Assembly: GCF_003429005.1 (NCBI RefSeq) | Contig: NZ_QVQV01000009.1 | Coordinates: 248,001 to 312,000, forward strand | Direction: 5' to 3' | Length of the DNA: 64,000 bases | Source of the DNA: Paraburkholderia sp. DHOC27 | GTDB taxonomy: Bacteria; Pseudomonadota; Gammaproteobacteria; Burkholderiales; Burkholderiaceae | Shown here: piece by piece, positions 1 through 8,105 of the stretch | Layout: each line of letters starts with the position of its first letter | How positions within the stretch are numbered: position 1 is the first letter of the stretch | Translations under genes and position numbers: made by a program | The notes under the pieces: model-generated | Seen by the model: the letters and a program-made list of their open reading frames with translations, nothing else | Told to the model about the DNA's origin: nothing | Database searches by the model: none

Positions 1-58
1 GCTCGATAACTTGCCGGCATCGGCGCTGCGCATTCGGCAGAGTCAGGCGCCGGGCCGT

Positions 59-77
59 CGATAACAAACGGTTATCG
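59..77. promoter_or_regulatory. Operator-like inverted repeat CGATAAC-N5-GTTATCG
   Basis: Two perfect 7-bp arms, CGATAAC and GTTATCG, are separated by five bases. A further CGATAAC half-site lies at 4-10. The repeat is about 115 bases upstream of the first gene, a usual place for an operator of a dimeric GntR- or LacI-type repressor. The regulator is not in the window, so the binding protein is inferred only. The rest of positions 1-190 shows no gene. Confidence 0.5.
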
Positions 78-190
78 GCTTCAGAAAGAATCGGTGTTGG
101 ACGCGAGCACGCGCCGCCGCCTACGATCGCTTCACAACGTCGGCATTCACACTCATGGCCGGCGGGATTCATGCGAACCAGGAGACATTC

Positions 191-1129
191 ATGGACGACA
201 CCGCTTGCGCCTCGGTAGAACGCGATACGCGTTCTGCTAACGAGGACCTTCTCTTCGACATCGGCTTCGTGGGCGTCGGCAAGCTCGGCCTGCCGATGGC
301 CGAGCATCTGCACCGGCATGGCCACCGTGTGTCAGCCTTCGACGCCAGCAGCGAACGCGCAGCGCTGGCGCGCGCAGCCGGCCTGCCCGTGCTGGACACG
401 CTGGAGGCCGTGACCGATACGGCTGCGATCCTGATCACGTCGCTACCGCACGATGCCGCGTTCGAAGCGGTAGCTGGCGAGCTGGCCACGTGCGTCCGAC
501 CCGGCCAGCTCTACATCGACACCAGTACCGTCTCGACGAAGGTCTCGGCCCGCGTGGCACAGGTCTTCGCCGAAGCGGGCATCGACTATCTGCGGGTCAC
601 TGTGTCGGGCAATGCGCGGATGGCCGAGCACGCACAACTGACCACCATCGCGTCTGGCCCCTTCGCCCTTTATCAGCGCGTGCTGCCGCTGCTGCGCTTG
701 CTGGGGCCGTCGCAGTTCTATGTGGGCGAGGCGGAGCAGGCCCGCGTGATGAAGCTCGTGATCAATTCGATGGTGGCAAACACAGTCGGCATGCTCGCTG
801 AAGCGCTCGCCATCGGCAAGCAGGGCGGCCTCGACTGGAGCGACATGTGGCAGGTGCTGTGCGCGAGCGCGGTGGCCTCACCAATCGTGAAGGCCAAGGC
901 GCAACAACTGGTTTCGCACGACTACTCGCCGACCTTCACCGTCGATCAGATGCGCAAGGACGTCGGGCTGATTCTGCAAGCCGGTGCCGACTCCCAAACG
1001 CCGTTGCCGATCACCTCCGTGGTCGCGCAGGCGCTGGAACATGCGGCGGCATTCGGCTTGGGCAGCGAGGATTACGCCGCGATGATCAAACTTTCGCTGC
1101 GGACCGCGCGTCCGCAGCACGACGCCTGA
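191..1129 (+). CDS. NAD(P)-dependent beta-hydroxyacid dehydrogenase family protein
   Basis: This is a cytoplasmic oxidoreductase of the 3-hydroxyisobutyrate/tartronate-semialdehyde dehydrogenase family, 312 residues and of normal family length. The N-terminal Rossmann motif GxGxxG is at residues 28-33 (GVGKLG), and the catalytic-lysine region reads MKLVINSM. The substrate loop reads VTVSGNARMAEHAQ in place of the usual DAPVSGG...GA form, so the substrate may differ from the common members. The ATG at 191 is chosen because GGAGA lies five bases upstream; an ATG at 155 would add 12 residues with no ribosome site. It is followed 12 bases later by a FucP-like permease, so they are probably cotranscribed for sugar or sugar-acid use. 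Family is confident, substrate unknown. Confidence 0.85.
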   Translation: MDDTACASVERDTRSANEDLLFDIGFVGVGKLGLPMAEHLHRHGHRVSAFDASSERAALARAAGLPVLDTLEAVTDTAAILITSLPHDAAFEAVAGELATCVRPGQLYIDTSTVSTKVSARVAQVFAEAGIDYLRVTVSGNARMAEHAQLTTIASGPFALYQRVLPLLRLLGPSQFYVGEAEQARVMKLVINSMVANTVGMLAEALAIGKQGGLDWSDMWQVLCASAVASPIVKAKAQQLVSHDYSPTFTVDQMRKDVGLILQAGADSQTPLPITSVVAQALEHAAAFGLGSEDYAAMIKLSLRTARPQHDA

Positions 1130-1141
1130 GCGAGGTGCGAC

Positions 1142-2485
1142 ATGCCTGCTTCCACTACCACGTCCCCGGATCTCGCAGCTTCCCCCGCTACGCTCGCGCC
1201 CGCTGCAACGGTGCGCCATGGCATCGCGCTCGCGCTGGTGATCAGCCTGTTCTTTGTGTGGGGTCTCACGTATGGTCTGCTCGATGTGCTGAACAAGCAT
1301 TTCCAGCAGACCCTCGACGTCACGCGCATGCAGTCGGCGCTGCTGCAAACCTGCTACTTCGGCGCGTACTTCCTCGTGGCGATTCCGTCTGGCCTGTTCG
1401 TCAATCGTTATGGCTACAAGCGCGGCATCCTGCTCGGCCTCGTCGTCTTCGCGTTTGGCGCGCTGCTGTTCGCACCGGCTACCGCGCTGCATCGCTTCTA
1501 TCCGTTCCTGATGGCGCTGTTCGTGCTCGCGTGTGGCGCGGCCTGCCTGGAGAGCGCAGCGAATCCGTACGTGACCGTGCTGGGCCGTCCGGATGGCGGC
1601 GCACGCCGGCTCAATCTCGCGCAGGCGTTCACCGGCTTCGGCGCGTTCGCGGGGCCGCTGATCGGTGGTCTGTTCTTCTTCCGGCATGGTGCGCCGGCCA
1701 GCGTGAATGCGGCATCGAATGCGGCCGTGAATGCAGCAACTACCGCAGCAACTACGGCGGCATCCAACGCGGCATCAGTGCGATCGACCTATATCGTGAT
1801 CGCGGCAGTCGTCCTGCTGCTGGCACTGGTGTTCTGGCGCATCGCGTTGCCCGAACCGGGCAGAGAGGCCGCTGCAGAACCCCTTGCGCGCGCCGCGGAC
1901 ACGACGCCGCTGCGACACGAACGGCGCTTCGTGTTCAGCGTCGTCGCGCAGTTTTTCTATTTCTCCGCTCAGGTCGGCATCGCAGCGTTCTTCATCAACT
2001 TCGCCACCGAGCACTGGACGGCATTGCCTGTGAGCCAGGCGGCGTTCATGCTGTCGGGAGCGATGATCGCGTTCACCGGCGGGCGCTTCATTTCCACCGC
2101 GCTGATGCAGCGGTTCGACGCGGCGGCGATGCTCGCGGTGTACGCGGTCGTCTCGCTGGTGCTGTGCATCACCGCCTGTGTCACCGAAGGTCCGCTTGCG
2201 GTGCTCGCGCTGAGCGCGGTGTTCCTGTTCGAGTCGATCATGTTTCCGACCATCTTCGCGCTCGGCGTCAAAGGGCTCGGCGTGCGTACGGGGCGCGCCG
2301 GCTCGTTCCACGTCATGGCGCTATTTGGCGGCGCGGTCGCGCCGTTGCTGATGGGTGCGATTGCAGACCGTTTCACCACCGGCGCAGCCTACTGGGTGCC
2401 CGTGCTCTGCTTCGCCATCGTGCTGGGCTTCGCGCTGTTCATTCGCGGTGAGGAGCGTCGCGTGCCAGCGCGGGTGTTGGAATGA
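1142..2485 (+). CDS. FucP-like MFS sugar:proton symporter
   Basis: Inner-membrane major facilitator protein of 447 residues with about 12 hydrophobic segments. The N-terminal part resembles the L-fucose/glucose-galactose permease group: FFVWGLTYGLLDVLNKHFQ in the first helix, an ESAANPYVTVLG segment, and a GPLIGG helix end. It probably imports a hexose or deoxyhexose with protons. The fifth-to-sixth helix loop carries six tandem NAAx units (residues 189-212), which are not part of the fold. It follows the upstream dehydrogenase closely. The exact sugar cannot be set from sequence. Confidence 0.85.
   Translation: MPASTTTSPDLAASPATLAPAATVRHGIALALVISLFFVWGLTYGLLDVLNKHFQQTLDVTRMQSALLQTCYFGAYFLVAIPSGLFVNRYGYKRGILLGLVVFAFGALLFAPATALHRFYPFLMALFVLACGAACLESAANPYVTVLGRPDGGARRLNLAQAFTGFGAFAGPLIGGLFFFRHGAPASVNAASNAAVNAATTAATTAASNAASVRSTYIVIAAVVLLLALVFWRIALPEPGREAAAEPLARAADTTPLRHERRFVFSVVAQFFYFSAQVGIAAFFINFATEHWTALPVSQAAFMLSGAMIAFTGGRFISTALMQRFDAAAMLAVYAVVSLVLCITACVTEGPLAVLALSAVFLFESIMFPTIFALGVKGLGVRTGRAGSFHVMALFGGAVAPLLMGAIADRFTTGAAYWVPVLCFAIVLGFALFIRGEERRVPARVLE
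1706..1777 (+). repeat. In-frame 12-bp tandem repeat (six NAAx units)
   Basis: Six consecutive 12-bp units close to AAYGCGGCAWCN encode NAAS, NAAV, NAAT, TAAT, TAAS and NAAS. The array sits in the loop between predicted helices five and six of the FucP-like permease. The unit is a multiple of three, so gain or loss of copies would keep the reading frame. Confidence 0.85.
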
Positions 2486-2555
2486 ATCTCTGGAATGCTC
2501 ATCAGCCCTGAAAACAGGCTTCGTTTGCATGCAGTCAACCATGAAGGAATTCATC

Positions 2556-2927
2556 ATGTCAGAACTCCAGGCTGAAATTCAGCGTCTCGTCGAACCCAAT
2601 CTGCGCAAGCGTCTCTACGTGGCGTTCAGCTATCCGGTGGCGTCCGTTGAAGAAACGATGCCGCACATTCCCGAGCACATCCACTATCTGCTCGAACACG
2701 AAGACAAGGTGTTCCTGTCCGGACCCTTCGTCAGCGAAGGCCATATTGTCGGCGAAGGCATGACGGTACTGTATGCCGCAACGGAACAAGAAGCGGCGGC
2801 GTTCATGGACAACGAGCCGTTCATCCGGCGCGGCTTGCGGCGCTACGAACTCAAGCTCTGGGAACTGCGCGAGGGTACGCTCTCCATCAGGACGCGTCTT
2901 TCGGCGACGCGCTTCGAACTCGACTAA
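2556..2927 (+). CDS. YciI-like family protein
   Basis: Small soluble protein of 123 residues. The pattern LxGPF...GEGMTVLYAATEQEAAAFMDNEPFIRRGLRRYEL (in parts) fits the YciI fold, a ferredoxin-like dimer found in small hydrolases and lactone-processing enzymes. The ATG at 2556 is preceded by AAGGAA at about five bases; an ATG at 2541 in the same frame is less well placed. It lies 70 bases after the permease and 64 bases before a VOC protein, suggesting a shared role with the sugar-acid genes. The reaction is unknown. Confidence 0.7.
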   Translation: MSELQAEIQRLVEPNLRKRLYVAFSYPVASVEETMPHIPEHIHYLLEHEDKVFLSGPFVSEGHIVGEGMTVLYAATEQEAAAFMDNEPFIRRGLRRYELKLWELREGTLSIRTRLSATRFELD

Positions 2928-2991
2928 CGGCGCCGCTGCAATAGGGCGCTGCAATACGCAGCGCGCGATTTTTCAGGCGAGGAAGGTACGC

Positions 2992-3531
2992 ATGAATCAA
3001 CCCGCAGAACGGGCGCAACCGCTGCCGTTCAATCACATTGGCATGACGGTGCCCGACATCGACCGGGCGATTGAATGGTATGGCGCCGCACTCGGCTTCC
3101 GGCTCATTTTTCGCCGCACGCTCGAACGCAACCCCGACGTGCCGGAAGTGGCAGAAATATTCGGCCCCGCGTTTCGCTGGGCTTTTCAGGCGCATCTCGT
3201 GTCGGCCAACGGCGTGGGGCTCGAACTGTTCCAGTTCGTCGAGCCGGCGGTGGAGATGCCGCAGGACAACTTCCACTATCAGCGCGGCGGCGTATTTCAT
3301 CTGTGCGTGACGGACCCGGATCTGCCGGGTCTCGTTGAACGCGTGATCGCGCACGGTGGACGGCAACGCACGAAAATCTGGCAGTTTCTGCCGGACCGTC
3401 CTTATCAGCTAGTGTATCTGGAAGACTGCTTCGGCAATGTGATCGAGGGACTGTCACATCACTACGCCGAGACGTTCTCCAATATGCCGGGATGGCACGC
3501 CGCCCAGGCACAGCATGCGCAAGCCAGTTAG
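2992..3531 (+). CDS. VOC (glyoxalase/dioxygenase fold) family protein
   Basis: Soluble metalloenzyme-fold protein of 179 residues. It begins with the typical FNHIGMTVPDIDRAIEWY strand-helix unit (metal ligand His in FNHIG) and has a second module with GGVFHLCVTDPD and a late YLEDCFGNVIEG stretch, where the His and Glu can complete a metal site. This suits a lyase, isomerase or epimerase acting on a small 2-oxo or hydroxy acid. The start has a strong GAGGAAGG ribosome site. It converges with the minus-strand MFS gene. Fold is confident, substrate unknown. Confidence 0.75.
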   Translation: MNQPAERAQPLPFNHIGMTVPDIDRAIEWYGAALGFRLIFRRTLERNPDVPEVAEIFGPAFRWAFQAHLVSANGVGLELFQFVEPAVEMPQDNFHYQRGGVFHLCVTDPDLPGLVERVIAHGGRQRTKIWQFLPDRPYQLVYLEDCFGNVIEGLSHHYAETFSNMPGWHAAQAQHAQAS

Positions 3532-3553
3532 CCGCGCAGTGCTGCCGCGCGGC
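3531..3553. terminator. Hairpin between convergent genes
   Basis: GCCGCGC at 3531-3537 pairs with GCGCGGC at 3547-3553 around a nine-base loop. It lies between the VOC stop and the 3' end of the opposite MFS gene. There is no T-tract, so a bidirectional terminator role is tentative. Confidence 0.35.
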
Positions 3554-3564
3554 GACGGCCACGC

Positions 3565-4869
3565 TCAGGTGCGAACCACACTGTCGGCGCGTTGACGTTG
3601 GACCTCGGCCGGCTCTTCTGCGGCGGGCGATGTCTTGTGGAGGTCGGTCCCGCTCGTCTCGGGCAGGAAGATGGCGGCACAGAATGCCACCGCGTAGGCG
3701 CACAGCGCACACGCGCCCATCGCCGTGCCGAGTGGCAGCGAAGCGGCCAGCACGCCGACCGTCGCGGGCACGATCGAACCAAAACCACGACCACCGCCGA
3801 CGCAAAACCCCTGGCCGCTCGCGCGAATGTTGGTTGGGAAAAGTTCGGCGAACGTGGGCAGCATGCCCGAAGCCAACGCGGCCTGAAAGGCACCCAGAAA
3901 GAAACTCAGCACGATGGTCACGGTGGCCCCGATCGGCGCCAGCAGATAGACCGCGACATTGGCCGCCTGCAGCACCAGGAACGCCATGAACGCTGGTCGC
4001 CGGCCCACGCGGTCGGACATCCATCCGTAGAAGAACGGCCCGACGAGCGAGCCCACGATGTTGAAGGCAAGATAGCCCGCGCTCGTCCCAACCGAAAGGT
4101 GCAACGCACTGCGCAGATACGTAGGCAACCAGGTGATCATCACGTACGCACCGCCGTAGATGCCGGTGGCCATGACCACGGCAGCCAGCGTGCGACGCAG
4201 GTGGGCACGGGCGAAGATTTCCCAGAACGGCGTCGGTACAACACCTTTTTCACGTGCCGCCTTTGCGTCCGCGTAGGCGCCCGACTCGGGCACCAGTCGA
4301 CGGATGAACAGGATCAAACCCGCGGGGAGAATGCCGAGCGCGAAGAACACGCGCCAGCCAATCTGCTCGGGGAACAGCGAGGCGATGACCGGCAACAGCG
4401 CAACGGATAGCGCGTAGCCGAGCGCATAGCCGCTCTGCACGGAAGCCGCCACGCGGCCACGCAGCGCGGGCCGTATGACTTCGCTGATCAGCACGCCACC
4501 CACGGCGGCTTCACCGCCATAGCCGAGGCCCTGCATGATGCGGATGCCGAACAGCACGGGAAACGAATTGGCGAATGCCGCGGCAACGGTGAAGACTCCC
4601 ACCCACAGGATGGTGAACTGCAGGATCCGCACACGCCCGATCCGGTCGGCGAGTATGCCCGCGCCCCAACCGCCAATCGCCACACCGAGGAGTGCCGCGG
4701 TGGCCAGATAACCCACTTGCGGATGCGTCAGCCCGAGCGTTGCGATCAGGGCGGGGATCACCAGCGAGAAGATGGTGGCGTCCATCGAATCGAGGCCAAG
4801 GCCGGCGAAACACGCCCAATACGTGCGCCGCTCAACAGGCGTGAGATCAGAGTACCAGCCTAGCCGCAT
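3565..4869 (-). CDS. MFS transporter, sugar-acid/aromatic-acid:proton symporter type
   Basis: Inner-membrane carrier of 434 residues. The first loop motif GILADRIGRVRIL and the start DLTPVERRTYWACFAGLGLD resemble the AAHS/SHS group of organic-acid symporters, including NanT-like carriers. About 12 hydrophobic segments and a central loop (VPESGAYADAKAAREKG) are visible. The ATG at 4869 has GAGGAG four bases upstream. It is a lone gene reading away from the dehydratase gene. Its location between VOC and UxaA-type enzymes points to import of a hydroxy or sugar acid. The substrate is inferred only. Confidence 0.75.
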   Translation of the reverse strand: MRLGWYSDLTPVERRTYWACFAGLGLDSMDATIFSLVIPALIATLGLTHPQVGYLATAALLGVAIGGWGAGILADRIGRVRILQFTILWVGVFTVAAAFANSFPVLFGIRIMQGLGYGGEAAVGGVLISEVIRPALRGRVAASVQSGYALGYALSVALLPVIASLFPEQIGWRVFFALGILPAGLILFIRRLVPESGAYADAKAAREKGVVPTPFWEIFARAHLRRTLAAVVMATGIYGGAYVMITWLPTYLRSALHLSVGTSAGYLAFNIVGSLVGPFFYGWMSDRVGRRPAFMAFLVLQAANVAVYLLAPIGATVTIVLSFFLGAFQAALASGMLPTFAELFPTNIRASGQGFCVGGGRGFGSIVPATVGVLAASLPLGTAMGACALCAYAVAFCAAIFLPETSGTDLHKTSPAAEEPAEVQRQRADSVVRT

Positions 4870-5288
4870 TTTTCTCCTCGTGGAAACAGCGCAAGTGCCG
4901 TCGATGCTTTGGGGAATGCGCGAGCCGCCTCATCGCCGCACACGTGCTCGAGAAGGTGGAAGGATTCCCCTGATGTGCACGTTAGCGAATAGAGACGTGC
5001 GCAAGAATCTCGGGTTAACCACGAGAGAGGCGGTACATGTCCGGTTTTTGCCTGGTTCCGTTACCCGTCTGGAAAGGCGTGGTTGTGCGGGAAGGCCCAG
5101 CCGCCATGACTTCATGCGATTTTTTCTGCGCGCGGCGCGCAATGGCCGCCAGCGTCTGCCGCGAAGCAACCGATAAGCAGATTAGATGGGATGGCAACGA
5201 AACAGATTCCTGCGTGAGCGCCCGCGCGCTTCGATCGGGCGCGCGGCGCTCCCCTTCCCTGCGTTTTTTCCAGCGCAGATCAAGCAGA
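4870..5288. other. Intergenic region (promoter of MFS gene plus terminator)
   Basis: This 419-base stretch holds the leader and presumed promoter of the minus-strand MFS gene (near 4870-5000) and, at 5216-5251, a stem-loop past the dehydratase gene. Open frames here are short and have no family resemblance, so I see no gene. Confidence 0.6.
5216..5251. terminator. Bulged GC-rich stem-loop after the dehydratase gene
   Basis: GAGCGCC, a bulged C and GCGCGC (5216-5229) pair with GCGCGC and GGCGCTC (5239-5251) around a nine-base loop, a 13-bp stem. It lies 38-73 bases past the dehydratase stop. A T6 run follows on the plus side, not the minus side, so on the minus strand it acts at most as a hairpin that stops or stabilises the transcript. 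Confidence 0.5.
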
Positions 5289-6863
5289 TCAGGTAATGGC
5301 ACCGATCTGCCACGGCACGAACTCGTTCTGTCCATAACCGTGCAGTTCGCTTTTCGACATGGAACCGGACGCGGTAGCCAGCATCAGTTCGAAAATCTCC
5401 TGCCCCAACTCGTCGATGCTCTTTTCGCCATCGAGTATCGTGCCGCAGTTCAGGTCGATGTCTTCTTCCTGGCGGCGCCACAGCGCCGTGTTGGTCCCCA
5501 GCTTCAACGAAGGCGATGGCGCGCAGCCATAGGCCGAGCCCCGTCCGGTGGTGAAGCAGATCAGATTCGCGCCGCCCGCCACCTGTCCGGTTGCCGACAC
5601 GGGATCGTAGCCGGGTGTATCCATGAACACGAGACCATGTGCGTGGACGGGCTCCGCGTAGCGATACACCTCGACGAGATTGGTCGTGCCGCCCTTCGCC
5701 ACAGCCCCCAGCGACTTTTCCAGAATCGTCGTCAGTCCTCCCGCCTTGTTGCCCGCCGAAGGATTGTTGTTCAGATCGGCTTCCATGCGCGCGCAATACG
5801 CTTCCCACCAATGGATGCGCTCGATCAGCTTCTCGCCCACCGCAACGGATACCGCACGGCGCGTCAACAGATGCTCCGCGCCGTACACCTCCGGCGTCTC
5901 GGAGAGAATCGCCGTGCCGCCATGCGCCACCAGACGATCGACCGCCGCGCCCAGCGCCGGGTTGGCGGTGATGCCGGAATAGCCGTCGGAACCGCCGCAT
6001 TGCAGCCCGATCATCAGATGGCTGGCGTCGACGGGTTCGCGCTTCACGCGATTGGCGTCGACCAGCAAGGCCTTGATCGTTTCGATGCCCGCGGCCACCG
6101 TGCGCGCCGTGCCGCCCGTGGCCTGGATCGTCATGGTCTTGAGCGCGGCGCCGGCCGTGAGGCCTTCGCTGCGCAACAGACCGTCGATCTGATTGGTCTC
6201 GCAGCCAAGGCCGACAATCACGACAGCGGCGAAGTTCGGATGCCGCGCGTAGCCGCCGAGTGTGCGGCGAATCAGACCCAATGCTTCGCCCTCCGAATCA
6301 ATCGCACACCCTTGTCCATGCGTCAGGGCGACCACGCCATCCACATTCGGAAAGGCCGCCAGCGCCTCGGGATGGATATCGCGGCGGAAGTAGTCGGCAA
6401 TCGCGCGCGCCGCCGTTGCTGAGCAGTTGACCGAGGTCAGAATGCCGATGTAGTTACGGGTCGCCACCCGGCCGTCGGCCCGCACGATCCCCATGAAACG
6501 CGCCGTCTTGCCCGCTTGCTCGACGGGCCTTGCGTCCACCCCGTAGGCGTAGTCGCGATCGAAATGGCCCATCGAGAGATTGTGTGTGTGAACATGCTCA
6601 CCCGCTTCGATTGCACGGCTGGCAAAGCCGATGATCTGTCCGTAGCGGCGCACGGGCGCGCCCGTTTCGATGGCCCGCACCGCCAGCTTGTGGCCGGCCG
6701 GAATCAGGCCGCGCACGGTGAGCCCGTCACGCAACTGCACACCGGTGACGAGCTGATGCCGCGCAATCACCACATCGTCCTGTGGATGCAGACGCACGAC
6801 CGGCTCCGTGGCCGGCACACCACCGGTGGACCCCGCTGCAATATCTCCAGTCTCAAACGTCAT
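5289..6863 (-). CDS. UxaA/GarD-family sugar-acid dehydratase
   Basis: Cytoplasmic dehydratase of 524 residues, close to altronate and galactarate dehydratases in length. An N-terminal SAF domain (about 25-100) is followed by the catalytic region, with GILTSVNCSATAARAI, HGQGCAIDSEG, GLGCETNQID, CGGSDGYSGITANPALG and TGRGSAYG motifs typical of the family. It removes water from an aldonate or aldarate to give a 2-keto-3-deoxy acid. The ATG at 6863 is preferred: GGAGA stands seven bases before it, whereas an upstream GTG at 6869 is too close to that site. It is divergent from the LysR gene that probably controls it. Altronate versus galactarate or another acid is unresolved. Confidence 0.85.
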   Translation of the reverse strand: MTFETGDIAAGSTGGVPATEPVVRLHPQDDVVIARHQLVTGVQLRDGLTVRGLIPAGHKLAVRAIETGAPVRRYGQIIGFASRAIEAGEHVHTHNLSMGHFDRDYAYGVDARPVEQAGKTARFMGIVRADGRVATRNYIGILTSVNCSATAARAIADYFRRDIHPEALAAFPNVDGVVALTHGQGCAIDSEGEALGLIRRTLGGYARHPNFAAVVIVGLGCETNQIDGLLRSEGLTAGAALKTMTIQATGGTARTVAAGIETIKALLVDANRVKREPVDASHLMIGLQCGGSDGYSGITANPALGAAVDRLVAHGGTAILSETPEVYGAEHLLTRRAVSVAVGEKLIERIHWWEAYCARMEADLNNNPSAGNKAGGLTTILEKSLGAVAKGGTTNLVEVYRYAEPVHAHGLVFMDTPGYDPVSATGQVAGGANLICFTTGRGSAYGCAPSPSLKLGTNTALWRRQEEDIDLNCGTILDGEKSIDELGQEIFELMLATASGSMSKSELHGYGQNEFVPWQIGAIT

Positions 6864-7057
6864 ATTCACTTCTCCATTCCAAAGACGCCGCGTTCACACC
6901 GCGACGTCCGCATGCGCGCGGCGCGACCGGCTGACGGCCAAGCAATCCGACCAGACGCCACTGTAGGCGCGCGGCGGCCAAACATCCAATCGCAGCTTGA
7001 GTACAATCCATTCCAGATGGTTATGAGCCCACTGGGGCTTACCCTTACGTCCCGATC
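6864..7057. promoter_or_regulatory. Divergent promoter region between dehydratase and LysR genes
   Basis: LysR-type regulators commonly bind between their own gene and a divergent target. Two small inverted repeats are visible: CCAT-N5-ATGG at 7008-7020 and AGCCC-N4-GGGCT at 7026-7039, just upstream of the regulator start. Either could be part of a LysR recognition site. No reliable -35/-10 pair could be assigned by eye. Confidence 0.4.
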
Positions 7058-8077
7058 ATGTCCAGACCACCCACTGTGCACGACACCACTGTGCTAGCCC
7101 GGCTGCGCTTCAAGCATCTGCAGTTGCTCGACATCCTCGGGCGCACCCACAATCTGCGCATCGCCGCCGAGCAGATGCACATGACCCAGCCCGCCGCGAC
7201 CAAGATTCTGAGCGACATCGAGACCATGCTCGGCGCGCCGCTCTTCGAGCGCCTGCCGCGCGACATGCGGCCCACGGATCTCGGCGCGCTGTCCTTGCGC
7301 TATGCCAGCCGGGCCGTCGCCGATCTGGGCAAATTCGTCAGCGAGTTCTCCATGCTGAAGAACGGCGGCTACGGCCATCTCGCGATCGGCGCCATCACGG
7401 CGTCCACCGCGCAGGTCGTCACCGCCGCCATCAAGGAGATCCAGCAGCAGCGGCCCGCGCTGATTGTCCGGCTCATCGAACAGAGCAGCGATCAACTGGC
7501 GCTCTGGCTGGAAGAGAAAAAGCTCGACCTGATGGTGGGACGCCTGACCGAAGCACGCCAGCAGATCCTCTTCGACGTCGAAGATCTCTCGGCGGAACCC
7601 GTTTGGGTGGTGGTTGGACGGCACCACCCGTTGCTCAAATGCGCCAACCTCGAAATCGCCGATCTCGGCTCGTGGTCGTGGATTCTCTATCCGCCCGCCA
7701 CGGCGATCCGTCACCTGTTCGACGAAACCTTCGCCGCCACGGGACTGCTGGCGCCGGTCGGCATCGTCGAAACGCCCTCCATCTTCTCGACGCTCGAACT
7801 GCTGCAAAGCACCGACATGATTTCGCTGCAACCGCGTGCCGCCGTCGAAAAGTACGTCGCGAACGGCCTGCTCGGCCAGCTTGTCGTGCCGATCCATCGC
7901 ACCATGTCGAACTACGGCATCATCACCCGCAAGAACGAAATTCCCTCGCATGCGACCCAGGAGTTCATTGCGCTGCTGCGCGCCAGTGCCGCGCGGCACG
8001 GTCATCATCACGCCCATTCCGCCGACCGGCCAGGTGCGCAACCGGTCACAGCAGGCACGGCACACCGCCCAGATTGA
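7058..8077 (+). CDS. LysR-family transcriptional regulator
   Basis: DNA-binding regulator of 339 residues. The winged HTH is at about 18-78 (LRFKHLQLLDILGRTHNLRIAAEQMHMTQPAATK, in parts) and the effector-binding domain spans about 100-310. Features such as VRLIEQSSDQLALWLEEKKLDLMVGR are shared with the GbpR/galactose-binding-protein regulator group. It is divergent from the dehydratase gene and converges with the lactonase-ABC operon, so it probably controls one or both in response to a sugar or sugar acid. The C-terminal tail from about 315 (HGHHHAHSADRPG) is low complexity. The start lacks a clear ribosome site. Confidence 0.85.
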   Translation: MSRPPTVHDTTVLARLRFKHLQLLDILGRTHNLRIAAEQMHMTQPAATKILSDIETMLGAPLFERLPRDMRPTDLGALSLRYASRAVADLGKFVSEFSMLKNGGYGHLAIGAITASTAQVVTAAIKEIQQQRPALIVRLIEQSSDQLALWLEEKKLDLMVGRLTEARQQILFDVEDLSAEPVWVVVGRHHPLLKCANLEIADLGSWSWILYPPATAIRHLFDETFAATGLLAPVGIVETPSIFSTLELLQSTDMISLQPRAAVEKYVANGLLGQLVVPIHRTMSNYGIITRKNEIPSHATQEFIALLRASAARHGHHHAHSADRPGAQPVTAGTAHRPD

Positions 8078-8105
8078 GCCGCCGGCCCACACGGGCGCTG
8101 CGCGC

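Noticed and set aside
847..2451. A 534-codon plus-strand frame over the dehydrogenase and FucP-like genes
   Set aside because: It overlaps two clear genes in another frame, and its Arg-rich composition is that of a high-GC shadow.
5037..6422. A 461-codon plus-strand frame over the dehydratase gene
   Set aside because: Antisense to conserved dehydratase motifs, with no family features.
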